Source: Desulfobacteraceae bacterium (GTDB taxonomy: Bacteria; Desulfobacterota; Desulfobacteria; Desulfobacterales; Desulfobacteraceae). From it: a stretch of DNA of 11,961 nt. Below the pieces are notes generated by a model, which did no database searches, was not told the origin of the DNA, and saw only the letters and a list, made by a program, of their open reading frames with translations. Every line of letters starts with the position of its first letter. Positions within the stretch are counted from its first letter, which is position 1. The translations under genes and the position numbers were made by a program. Positions 1-7,021 of the stretch are shown here, in pieces. The stretch is taken from contig JAAEMC010000365.1 of assembly GCA_024225895.1 (NCBI GenBank), positions 1 to 11,961 on the forward strand. Reading direction: 5' to 3'.

Positions 1-1
1 G

Positions 2-1456
2 CTTTTTGTCTGTGCCTTCGGGATATTCTTAATCGGGAAGAATTATGCATTAAACCACACATCAGTCATAGTTGAAAAAATACTGGCCAAGGTCAGACTC
101 CGCATCCTTGATAAATCAAGGAAAGCAGATCTTAAATTGATTGAAGATATCGGGCTTGCTGAAATACATACCAAGCTGACTCACAATGCGAACACTATAT
201 CTGAAACCGCGCTATTGGCAGTTGCCGTCTGCCAGTCTGTTATTATGCTTTTTTTCTGTGCCCTGTATATTGCATGGCTCTCTTTGCCTGCATTTTTAGG
301 CACCATTACCCTGATCGGCCTGGCCATCCTCTATTTTAATAAAAAACGCAAGGAAGCTTCTACCTATCTGAAACGCTCCAGCACTATCCAGGAAAAATTA
401 TTTAATAAAATCAGTGGTATTTTATACGGGTTTAAAGAACTGAAGGTGAATAAAAAGAGAAATAATCATTATTTTGAAGATGTTAAAAAGGTTTCCCAGG
501 AAAGCGAAAACCTAGGCATTATGACCCAGCTCAAGTTTGTCTCGACCATGATGGTGTCTGAGTTGACGTTTTATTCGCTTATCGCAGGCATTGTCTTTTT
601 GCTGCCCCGTTTTGGAGCCCAATATACAACACTTGTGCCAAAGCTTGTGACTTCTACACTCTTTATCATGGGACCCATTGTGACCATTGTCTCCATCGCT
701 CCGCTGATTACCCGTGCAAATGTTGCAATCTCTGAAATTTACGGGCTTGAAAACCGGCTGGATGAGGCGCATGAGCCTGAGAATCACGGTGAACAAAAAG
801 CAAAAGATTTCAAAAAAATAACCCTTGAAAACATTGTTTTCAATTATCAGGACCAACACGGAAACACGCTGTTCACACTAGACAACATTAATCTTTCCAT
901 TAACAAAGGAGAGCTTTTGTTCATTGTCGGCGGCAACGGCAGTGGAAAATCAACTGTTTTAAAAATTTTAACCGGGCTTTATTATCCTGAACAAGGAAAT
1001 ATCCGGTTGGATGATAGACTGATCACCCGTGCCAATTACCAGGCATACCGGGAATTGTACTCCCTGATTTTTACTGATTTTTATTTGTTTGAAAAATTAT
1101 ACGGCCTGGATGTGATTGACCGGGATAAAGTTGAAAATTACTTAAAACTCATGGAGCTTGATGATAAGACAACATTGGAAGACCATGGATTTACAAACAT
1201 CAAGCTTTCAACCGGCCAGAAAAAGCGGCTGGCCATGATCACTGCCCTGCTATTTGACTCGCAGATTTATGTTTTTGATGAGCTGGCTGCAGACCAGGCC
1301 CCTGATTTCAGGAAGTATTTTTATGAAGTATTGTTAAAAGATCTTAAGAAATGTGGAAAAACCGTTGTGGTGGTCAGTCATGACGACAGATTTTTTCATG
1401 TAGCCGACCGGGTGATTGAAATGGATTACGGCAGGTTCAGCAAACAAGACGCATAA
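2..1456 (+). CDS. Cyclic-peptide-type ABC exporter, fused permease-ATPase (5' partial)
   Basis: This is a half-size ABC exporter of the SyrD/PvdE/YojI (cyclic peptide export) family, expected in the inner membrane to pump a peptide or siderophore-like product out using ATP. The reading frame is open back to the first base of the window, so the TTG at 137 is not the real start; 484 residues are visible and roughly 60 N-terminal ones are missing, judging by a usual length of about 550. The first half holds hydrophobic segments of an exporter fold. The ATPase has Walker A GGNGSGKST (929-955), signature LSTGQ (1205-1219), Walker B IYVFDE (1265-1282) and a switch His (1379-1381). The stretch FDELAADQAPDFR is close to the FDEWAADQDP-type motif I know from this family. 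The usual Q-loop glutamine is replaced in LIFTDFYLF, also as in this family. Its stop overlaps the next start by one base, so the two are probably translationally coupled. Substrate unknown; no precursor gene is visible. Confidence 0.9.
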   Translation, partial: LFVCAFGIFLIGKNYALNHTSVIVEKILAKVRLRILDKSRKADLKLIEDIGLAEIHTKLTHNANTISETALLAVAVCQSVIMLFFCALYIAWLSLPAFLGTITLIGLAILYFNKKRKEASTYLKRSSTIQEKLFNKISGILYGFKELKVNKKRNNHYFEDVKKVSQESENLGIMTQLKFVSTMMVSELTFYSLIAGIVFLLPRFGAQYTTLVPKLVTSTLFIMGPIVTIVSIAPLITRANVAISEIYGLENRLDEAHEPENHGEQKAKDFKKITLENIVFNYQDQHGNTLFTLDNINLSINKGELLFIVGGNGSGKSTVLKILTGLYYPEQGNIRLDDRLITRANYQAYRELYSLIFTDFYLFEKLYGLDVIDRDKVENYLKLMELDDKTTLEDHGFTNIKLSTGQKKRLAMITALLFDSQIYVFDELAADQAPDFRKYFYEVLLKDLKKCGKTVVVVSHDDRFFHVADRVIEMDYGRFSKQDA

Positions 1457-2004
1457 TGGAGAACAATATCATTAAAACCAAGAACTCTGAATCTGAGAAT
1501 AAACGAATGGCCACAACAAGCCTTTTACTTATTTCCTTTGTTTGCCTTTTAGTGTTTTTGCATATGCAAACCAATCAAAACCAGACAAATTACAACAAGA
1601 AAAATGTGGAATTAATCCTTGAAAGGTATGAGGAAGTAAAGCAAACCGATTTATCGAATGAACTCCATGCCAAAATTTTTGACATTGTCCAAACTAGAAG
1701 AGATTGCTTTGCCAGCCAGGTTACGTATGATGCCAGAAATAATACCTGCCGGAAAGAATATACTTTAAGCATTTTCCAACTGGCCAGGGAGAATATCAAA
1801 TCAGCACCGATGCTCGGCCTCTTTATCAGGTGTATCCGGGAATGCCCCATTGCCGGAAGTCTTTGCACCGGAGAAGAAGGTACAAATGAAGATCAATGCA
1901 TCGACATGGAAGCCAGGTGTATTGAATTTTGCCTGGACAAATACTGGCGGGGGGGGGAATATGCTGACGGACACAGTTACACCGAAAACAAAAATGCGAG
2001 GTAA
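1456..2004 (+). CDS. Cysteine-rich membrane-anchored periplasmic protein
   Basis: I do not recognise this family. The 182-residue protein has a short charged N-terminus, one hydrophobic helix (about residues 20-37) and no typical signal cleavage site, so it is probably a type II anchored protein with its C-terminal domain outside the cytoplasm. Nine cysteines are present; eight lie outside the helix, at 84, 98, 126, 130, 137, 148, 155 and 159. The last six are spaced C-x3-C-x6-C-x10-C-x6-C-x3-C, a perfect mirror pattern that suggests a disulfide-clamped helical hairpin. The ATG shares its A with the TAA of the ABC exporter, which supports this start and coupled expression. A run of nine G near the 3' end could make the last 18 residues variable. 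A role as accessory protein to the exporter is inference from position only. Confidence 0.8.
   Translation: MENNIIKTKNSESENKRMATTSLLLISFVCLLVFLHMQTNQNQTNYNKKNVELILERYEEVKQTDLSNELHAKIFDIVQTRRDCFASQVTYDARNNTCRKEYTLSIFQLARENIKSAPMLGLFIRCIRECPIAGSLCTGEEGTNEDQCIDMEARCIEFCLDKYWRGGEYADGHSYTENKNAR
1949..1957 (+). repeat. G9 homopolymer tract inside the Cys-rich gene
   Basis: Nine consecutive G bases encode part of WRGGE near the C-terminus. Gain of one G would give a stop within a few codons (RGGGIC then TGA). Loss of one G would replace the tail with a different one ending at 2011. All eight extracytoplasmic cysteines lie upstream and would be kept either way. The tract is either a slippage-prone site or a place where the assembly could be wrong. 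Confidence 0.9.
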
Positions 2005-2033
2005 GCATTGACTTTGCTTATATTGGACTGCCT

Positions 2034-3143
2034 ATGAAAAAATTTTTAAAAAGACACCTGGAGTTCTTTATCGTGTTTGGACTGGTTTTTCTTTTTGCCC
2101 TTTTCTTTCTATGGAACTCCATTGTGATTACCATTTATCCCGGCCATGCCGGTGTTTACTTCAGACGCTTATTCAATAAGGGGACAATAACTGAAAAATA
2201 TTATGGTGAAGGTGTTCACTTCATTTTTCCCTGGAATAAAATGTATATCTACGATGTGAGAATCCAGGAACTCAAGCAGACCGTTGAAGTGTTAAGTCAG
2301 AACGGTCTGACTATTCAAGTTGCTGTTTCAGTCCGGTATTACCTTTTAAAAGACCAGGTGCCGATGCTTCATCAAACTGTTGGAGAATCATACAGAGAAA
2401 AGGTTATCATCCCCTCCACAATTTCATCTGTTCGTGAAGTCATTGGTAAATATCTGCCCGAAGAACTATACACCACAGCCCGCCATGTTATTCAGGATGA
2501 GATTCTGGTGGAGGCAGTGGAGGAAACCGGAAGACTTCCCATTATTTATGCTGACATGATCATCGTGTTGATCAAGCTGCCGGATATGATTAACCGGGCC
2601 ATTGAAACCAAACTGCGTCACCAGCAGGAATATTTGCAATACCAATTTCAAATATTGAAAGCCGGAGAAGAGAAAAAAAGAAAAATCATTGAGGCCTCGG
2701 GTATTCAACAATACCAGCTTATTATTGCCAAAAGCCTTTCCGAACCATTGTTGAAATGGCAGGGGATTCAGGCCACAAAGGATATTTCTAAATCCGAGAA
2801 CAGCAAAATCATTATCATTGGAGGCAAAGACGGGTTGCCTGTTATCCTGAATACGGAGACCACCCCAAAGGCGAAACTCAAAACAAGCAAACCGAAACTC
2901 AAAGCAACTCAACCTGAGCAGAATGCAGGCAAAATCAAAAAGGCATCAGAAATAGAACAAGTAGCACCAAAAAATAAAGCAGCCACACCACCGCAAGACA
3001 AAAAAGCTACTACAAAAAAAGATGAATTGGGAGCACTGCAGAAAAGCAGCAAAAAGGTATATGATGCCATAAAAGCCGCTAACAATAAGCTGAGCCAAAA
3101 CCCATTGGAAATCGCCTTTGGGCAGAAAAAACAAAAAGAATAG
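2034..3143 (+). CDS. Prohibitin/SPFH-domain membrane protein with basic tail
   Basis: This is a prohibitin-family protein, a class that forms large membrane-associated rings or scaffolds and often modulates proteases or membrane microdomains. The sequence shows one N-terminal membrane helix (about 11-34), then an SPFH domain (about 35-200) with the typical start YPGHAGVYFRRLF and the motif GEGVHFIFPWN. A charged helical stretch follows (195-222), then KWQGIQATKDISKSENSKII, which resembles the end of other prohibitin-like proteins. Residues 276-335 form a low-complexity Lys/Ala/Pro/Thr-rich tail, unusual for the family; residues 336-369 look helical again. The gene starts 29 bases after the Cys-rich gene, with only a weak ribosome site (GGA near 2022), and ends 12 bases before the next small gene. 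Co-location with an exporter suggests a scaffold or quality-control role there, which is inference. Confidence 0.88.
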   Translation: MKKFLKRHLEFFIVFGLVFLFALFFLWNSIVITIYPGHAGVYFRRLFNKGTITEKYYGEGVHFIFPWNKMYIYDVRIQELKQTVEVLSQNGLTIQVAVSVRYYLLKDQVPMLHQTVGESYREKVIIPSTISSVREVIGKYLPEELYTTARHVIQDEILVEAVEETGRLPIIYADMIIVLIKLPDMINRAIETKLRHQQEYLQYQFQILKAGEEKKRKIIEASGIQQYQLIIAKSLSEPLLKWQGIQATKDISKSENSKIIIIGGKDGLPVILNTETTPKAKLKTSKPKLKATQPEQNAGKIKKASEIEQVAPKNKAATPPQDKKATTKKDELGALQKSSKKVYDAIKAANNKLSQNPLEIAFGQKKQKE

Positions 3144-3155
3144 AGGAAAAAAACC

Positions 3156-3314
3156 ATGCCCATTATTTTACCCTATGTCGTTTTAAGCCTGGCCGTGGCC
3201 ATATTAGGCATCAACAGAAAATTCGGATTCTGGGGTTACTTTTTTGCATCCCTTTTACTCTCTCCGTTTGTGGGTCTGATCATGGTGCTGGCGTCAGACA
3301 GGAACCCAGATTAA
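3156..3314 (+). CDS. Small two-helix membrane protein (52 aa)
   Basis: This short gene encodes 52 residues, MPIILPYVV to ASDRNPD. It starts with ATG at 3156 behind a good ribosome site (AGAGG, 3142-3146) and ends with TAA at 3312-3314. It is two hydrophobic helices (about 3-18 and 26-46) joined by the basic turn NRKFGFWG. The pattern RKxGFWGYFFASLLLSPFVG resembles short membrane hairpins found in many bacterial hypothetical proteins; no enzyme motif is present. It begins 12 bases after the prohibitin gene, so it is probably the last gene of the same unit. A role as a small partner of the SPFH complex or the exporter is possible, but nothing in the sequence proves it. Confidence 0.72.
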   Translation: MPIILPYVVLSLAVAILGINRKFGFWGYFFASLLLSPFVGLIMVLASDRNPD

Positions 3315-3497
3315 CCATAATACAGCGTAAAAACAGACCACAATTGATTAACATAGAAAAGTTATTACTGACTGAACGAGAACTCAATATTTTGTTAAGC
3401 ATAAAACAAGAGAAGAATTTTAACCGGAAGAATGCATTGAGTATTTGTCAGGATTATATTTTTACTGCCAATGTCTGAAATTAAGACAATAAGAGGT

Positions 3498-3524
3498 TTT
3501 AGTTCAGCCACGAACTAAATTTTT
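3498..3524 (+). terminator. Probable rho-independent terminator
   Basis: A perfect 8-base-pair stem, TTTAGTTC (3498-3505) and GAACTAAA (3512-3519), has a 6-base loop and is followed directly by five T. The stem is AT-rich and so rather weak. Its position between two + strand units fits termination of the exporter/prohibitin operon. On the - strand it is followed by AAAACC, so only + strand use makes sense. Confidence 0.5.
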
Positions 3525-3567
3525 GATCCCATTTTACAATACCTGGAATGTCTTGGACATATGCAAC

Positions 3568-3597
3568 TTCAGGGTTAAAATAAACTATTGATATAAT
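3568..3597 (+). promoter_or_regulatory. Candidate sigma70-type promoter for the sensor-MFS operon
   Basis: A consensus -10 box TATAAT lies at 3592-3597, about 30 bases before the ATG at 3628. The best -35 candidate is the poor match TTCAGG (3568-3573) at 18-base spacing. A strong -10 with a weak -35 suggests dependence on an activator or low basal use; this is inference. Confidence 0.4.
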
Positions 3598-3627
3598 ATT
3601 CAATTCCATGCTTTCAAGGAAGGCACC

Positions 3628-6126
3628 ATGGTCAAAAGCATAAAAGACACCCTCATCGCCTTATTCTCCATAAAAAAATTAATCCTGTCTTTTATGCTGC
3701 TGATTATTATCGCAACCGGATTCAATACATTTTTAAGCACCCTTGCATTTCAGAGCTTTCATGTAAATTCCATCATCTCCCAATACCATGTGGTGGGTAA
3801 TGTTCTGAAAAAAAAGATTGAACTCTCCCTGCATTTCGGCAAAAAAATTGAAAATTTCTTTGGTATGGAAGCACTTTTGCGTACCAATCTAAAATACCTG
3901 ACAAACCTGGATTCTGAGCTAAATACAGCGTCCGACGTTCACATTCTTATTGCAAACTCAACAGGAAACATTTTGTACAGGACCCTAAAAGAAGGCACCT
4001 CCTTTACCGTTTCTGAAGAGGTCATTGAACATTTCATTGAGCATTCAAAAACTGATTGGGACAAAAAAGATCATTTTAAAGAGGGAAACTATCATTATAT
4101 TATCTTTCCCATATACAATTGGGACAGCACCCTGGCAGCATTTCAGATCATTTCTTTTCCCCACACAATGATATCCAAAAATCTCGTTACACTGATAAAA
4201 AATAATTTAAAAGCCTGGTGCCGGGTCCTTGCAGCATCTTTTGCCATACTGATACTGCTGTTTTATGTCATATTAAAACAAAGCCGGGATGAAACAGCCA
4301 CATCCAACCAGAATCTTTCTATTTTTCGACAAAAGCGATTCTCCTACACCCTGTTTTTAATTATCGCCCTTTTCCAGATTCTTTTTTCATTTTCCCAGAT
4401 TCAAAAATTCAGCATATCTTACCTGAACGTAAACCGTGATAAGGCTCATGCCCTGAATCTTTTTATGAAAGACCAGATTGAAAATCTGCTTAAAAAGGGG
4501 ATAACCTTAAAAAATTTAAATAAAACAGAACATTTTTTGGCGAAGATGATGACGGACATACCGGAATTCAGCCATATCATGATTTCTGATAAAGACGGCT
4601 CTATTCTTTATTATGCTGACCACTTAGCAAAATACTATTATAAAGATCAGGAGATTCAATCCTTAAAACCGGATATGCCCGTCAAATATCTTAATAAAAA
4701 AGTTCTGATGGACAAGGAGGGCAAAAAGGCGGGGTCTATTTCCATTCTCATCTCAAAAAAAGCTCTGAATACTTTTAAAAAGAAAATTTTTTTGGATGCC
4801 GCCACCATCGTCCTGATTTCCATCTTTTTTTGTGTTGAAATTATGATTCTTTTCTTTATAGAATTAAAAAAGAAAAGCTACCCCGCCTTTACAGGGCGGC
4901 ATGTTTCCACACGCATCATCCGACCTGTGGCCTTTCTTTATTTTTTTGCCATTGATATTGTTGTCTCCTTTATTCCCTTGTACATGAAAGATCTTTACGG
5001 CAGTTTACCTGATTTTATCATCTCAAAAAATATGTCCCTCGGTTTGCCGGTGACAGTTCAAATGGTTTTCACCGCGGTCTCCATATTAATCGTGGGGGCA
5101 TGGTGCGATAAAAAAGGATGGCAGCAGCCTTTTTTATTGGGGTTGCTCTTTTCCGCCCTGGGATTTTTTGCAGCGTTTCTGGCAAAATCGCCCATAATCT
5201 TTCTTGTTTCCCTTGCCACCACCGGATTTGGGTACGGACTATCCTATATTTCCGCCCAGAATTTTGTTACCACCAATTCAGCACCTGAAAAAAAGGCCCA
5301 GGGCCTGGCTGAGTATTATGCAGGATGTATGGCCGGAAGTCTTTGCGGAATCGCCACCGGCGGCATGCTGGCCGAGCAGATCGGATTTGCTAATGTCTTT
5401 TTCATAGGGTTTATTATTCTTTTGGGCGTGTTTGGATGGAGTTTCTTTTTTATGAAGCCGTATTTTATCTTCCCAAAAAAATCTTTCACAGCAAAGCATA
5501 CGGCGCAGCAGGTTTCTTGGATAAATTTCTTTTTTGACCGGCAGATTCTTATACTTATCTTTTTAAATATTGTTCCTGCATCCATTATCATAGTGGGATT
5601 CTTAAACTTTTTCATCCCTGTCTATTTGGAAGCAAACCAAATTTCCCAAGCAGATATCGGTAGAATTTTTATTGTTTTCGGCATCTGCCTGATCTATGTC
5701 TCTCCGTTTATTACCAAAAGAGTTAATATTAAAAAACACAGTATCAACTATATTGTTATTGGTGGTGTACTCAGCAGCATGGCGCTCTTATCCTTTTCCT
5801 ATATTTCAGGGTATGCCGCAGCAATGATCAGCATTCTTTTTTTGGGCTTGGGCGCAAGTTTCAATGCCATAAGAAACGCCTATGCCCTTAATCTTCCTGT
5901 GAGCGAACAGATAGGCGAAGGAAGGGTAACCAGTCTGATCTTTTTTTATGCTAGATTAGGCCAGGCTCTTGGCCCCATTGTATTTGCCTGGTTTATCGTT
6001 GCCGGTAACGAATCTGGCGGGGTTGTTAAGATCGGCATCCTTTTTCTTCTTATGACCATCGTCTTCTTATTGTATAACAGCTTCAGAGCAAAGGAATCGG
6101 TTAATAAAAATGGAAAACAAACCTGA
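3628..6126 (+). CDS. MFS transporter fused to two tandem extracytoplasmic sensor modules
   Basis: This 832-residue protein combines sensing and transport in one inner-membrane chain. The ATG at 3628 follows the ribosome site AAGGAAGG (3616-3623). Module 1 has a helix (17-40), an extracytoplasmic domain (about 41-195, with ILIANSTGNILYRTL) and a helix (196-216). Module 2 repeats this: helix 238-256, outside domain 257-387 with IMISDKDGSILYYAD, helix 388-412. The strand pair with D/N-x-x-G-x-I-L-Y is typical of Cache/PAS-like ligand sensors, as I recall the family. Residues about 430-820 hold around twelve helices of a major facilitator transporter with motif A as GAWCDKKGWQQP (490-501). A normal MFS protein is about 400 residues, so the sensors double it. 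I see no kinase, cyclase or methyl-accepting region, so signals would have to act on transport itself. The last 17 bases overlap the next gene. Substrate unknown. Confidence 0.85.
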   Translation: MVKSIKDTLIALFSIKKLILSFMLLIIIATGFNTFLSTLAFQSFHVNSIISQYHVVGNVLKKKIELSLHFGKKIENFFGMEALLRTNLKYLTNLDSELNTASDVHILIANSTGNILYRTLKEGTSFTVSEEVIEHFIEHSKTDWDKKDHFKEGNYHYIIFPIYNWDSTLAAFQIISFPHTMISKNLVTLIKNNLKAWCRVLAASFAILILLFYVILKQSRDETATSNQNLSIFRQKRFSYTLFLIIALFQILFSFSQIQKFSISYLNVNRDKAHALNLFMKDQIENLLKKGITLKNLNKTEHFLAKMMTDIPEFSHIMISDKDGSILYYADHLAKYYYKDQEIQSLKPDMPVKYLNKKVLMDKEGKKAGSISILISKKALNTFKKKIFLDAATIVLISIFFCVEIMILFFIELKKKSYPAFTGRHVSTRIIRPVAFLYFFAIDIVVSFIPLYMKDLYGSLPDFIISKNMSLGLPVTVQMVFTAVSILIVGAWCDKKGWQQPFLLGLLFSALGFFAAFLAKSPIIFLVSLATTGFGYGLSYISAQNFVTTNSAPEKKAQGLAEYYAGCMAGSLCGIATGGMLAEQIGFANVFFIGFIILLGVFGWSFFFMKPYFIFPKKSFTAKHTAQQVSWINFFFDRQILILIFLNIVPASIIIVGFLNFFIPVYLEANQISQADIGRIFIVFGICLIYVSPFITKRVNIKKHSINYIVIGGVLSSMALLSFSYISGYAAAMISILFLGLGASFNAIRNAYALNLPVSEQIGEGRVTSLIFFYARLGQALGPIVFAWFIVAGNESGGVVKIGILFLLMTIVFLLYNSFRAKESVNKNGKQT
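3676..4872 (+). repeat. Tandem duplicated helix-sensor-helix modules
   Basis: Two units at the protein level (residues about 17-217 and 238-415) share the same order: inward helix, about 130-155 outside residues, outward helix, basic linker. They align around NILYRTL and SILYYAD, and around the strand before the outward helix (AAFQIISFPHTMISKN and GSISILISKKALNTF). Identity is low, so the duplication is old. No DNA-level repeat is evident. Confidence 0.6.
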
Positions 6127-6958
6127 TGGTTTATGCTCTTTTCAGATATCATATCCCCTGGCTCCGAAGGCTTTGAAAAAACTTGAGTTTGAATGCCTTA
6201 CCACCTTGCAGATCAGCCTACTGTCGAAAAAGGATCAAAATAAAATAACACAGGAGTTATGTTCGTTTTTCCCTAAAATGTTTAAAGATAAAAAAGACTG
6301 GGAATATATGGTCCGCCATTTTTTTTATCTCCCAAAAGGCCAAACAGCCCGGCAGGCGATTTTCGTAAGGGACCAGCAAAAAAAACTGGTGGCTGTCTGC
6401 GCCTTTGATACGGGAAATTTCACCATTGCAAAGCAGGGAGTTCGTATCATATATATTCATATTCGTGCCGTGGATTTCCCATTTCGTCAATATGGCATCG
6501 GAAGAATTTTTTCTCAAAAAATATTAACCACCCTGCAACCGGATATCCTTTTAACGACATGTGTACAGCTTTCTTCCCTTTACTCGTGGATCCGAATCAA
6601 AGAACCTTTTATTTTAAAAAATTACGAATTTTTTCCCAGGCTTGAACTCACGAACGGTGGTTTTTCCACAATTGCCCTTCCTGCAAAGGATCTGGATACC
6701 GCTATCCACTGTTTTAAAATGATTTATAAAAGCCATGTCAAAGAAGACAAGAAAGAACTTGATGATGTTGTCAATAACATCACGATTAATATGGTTCGAA
6801 AAGGGGTGGACACCTTCTTTGATTATGAAAAATGGAATGAGCAGGGGAGCCTGTCTCAAATCGCCAGGGATCTTTGCGTTACCCAAAAAGATGCTATTCT
6901 CCTTATGATCCGCAAAAAAGGTTTTTCCATTGACAAAGAAAGCCTTCCCACTTTATAA
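6110..6958 (+). CDS. GNAT-fold acyltransferase-like protein
   Basis: This 282-residue soluble protein has a GNAT-like core, a fold that usually transfers an acetyl or other acyl group from CoA to an amine. Residues 65-109 contain the expected strand pairs (AIFVRDQQKKLVAVCAF). Motif A is at 111-139: IIYIHIRAVDFPFRQYGIGR, where RQYGIG is the CoA-pyrophosphate loop of type R/Q-x-x-G-x-G. Residues about 210-275 form an extra C-terminal part with a helix-turn-helix look (QGSLSQIARDLCVTQKDAIL), which could bind DNA or a partner. The ATG at 6110 overlaps the MFS gene by 17 bases; AAGGA at 6091-6095 is rather distant (14 bases), so coupling may matter. A link to the product moved by the MFS protein is inference; a regulatory role is possible if the C-terminal domain binds DNA. 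Confidence 0.72.
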   Translation: MENKPDGLCSFQISYPLAPKALKKLEFECLTTLQISLLSKKDQNKITQELCSFFPKMFKDKKDWEYMVRHFFYLPKGQTARQAIFVRDQQKKLVAVCAFDTGNFTIAKQGVRIIYIHIRAVDFPFRQYGIGRIFSQKILTTLQPDILLTTCVQLSSLYSWIRIKEPFILKNYEFFPRLELTNGGFSTIALPAKDLDTAIHCFKMIYKSHVKEDKKELDDVVNNITINMVRKGVDTFFDYEKWNEQGSLSQIARDLCVTQKDAILLMIRKKGFSIDKESLPTL

Positions 6959-7021
6959 CTCAGGATAAGCCCCTTTTAAAATTGTAAAAAAAAAAGCCAC
7001 TATAAACAGGCTCAAAAGTAT

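Larger units (their letters stand above)
3315..3627. other. AT-rich intergenic region between two transcription units
   Basis: This gap of 313 bases holds a probable terminator (3498-3524) and a promoter for the gene at 3628 (-10 at 3592). It also holds an open stretch in frame 2 that ends in TGA at 3476-3478. That stretch reads LLTERELNILLSIKQEKNF and onward, which looks protein-like but has no ribosome site and no ATG. It may be a remnant of a lost gene or chance. Nothing else stands out. Confidence 0.6.

Noticed and set aside
137..139. TTG as start of the ABC exporter
   Set aside because: The frame is open to the window edge and the upstream codons encode a plausible membrane segment, so the start lies outside the window.
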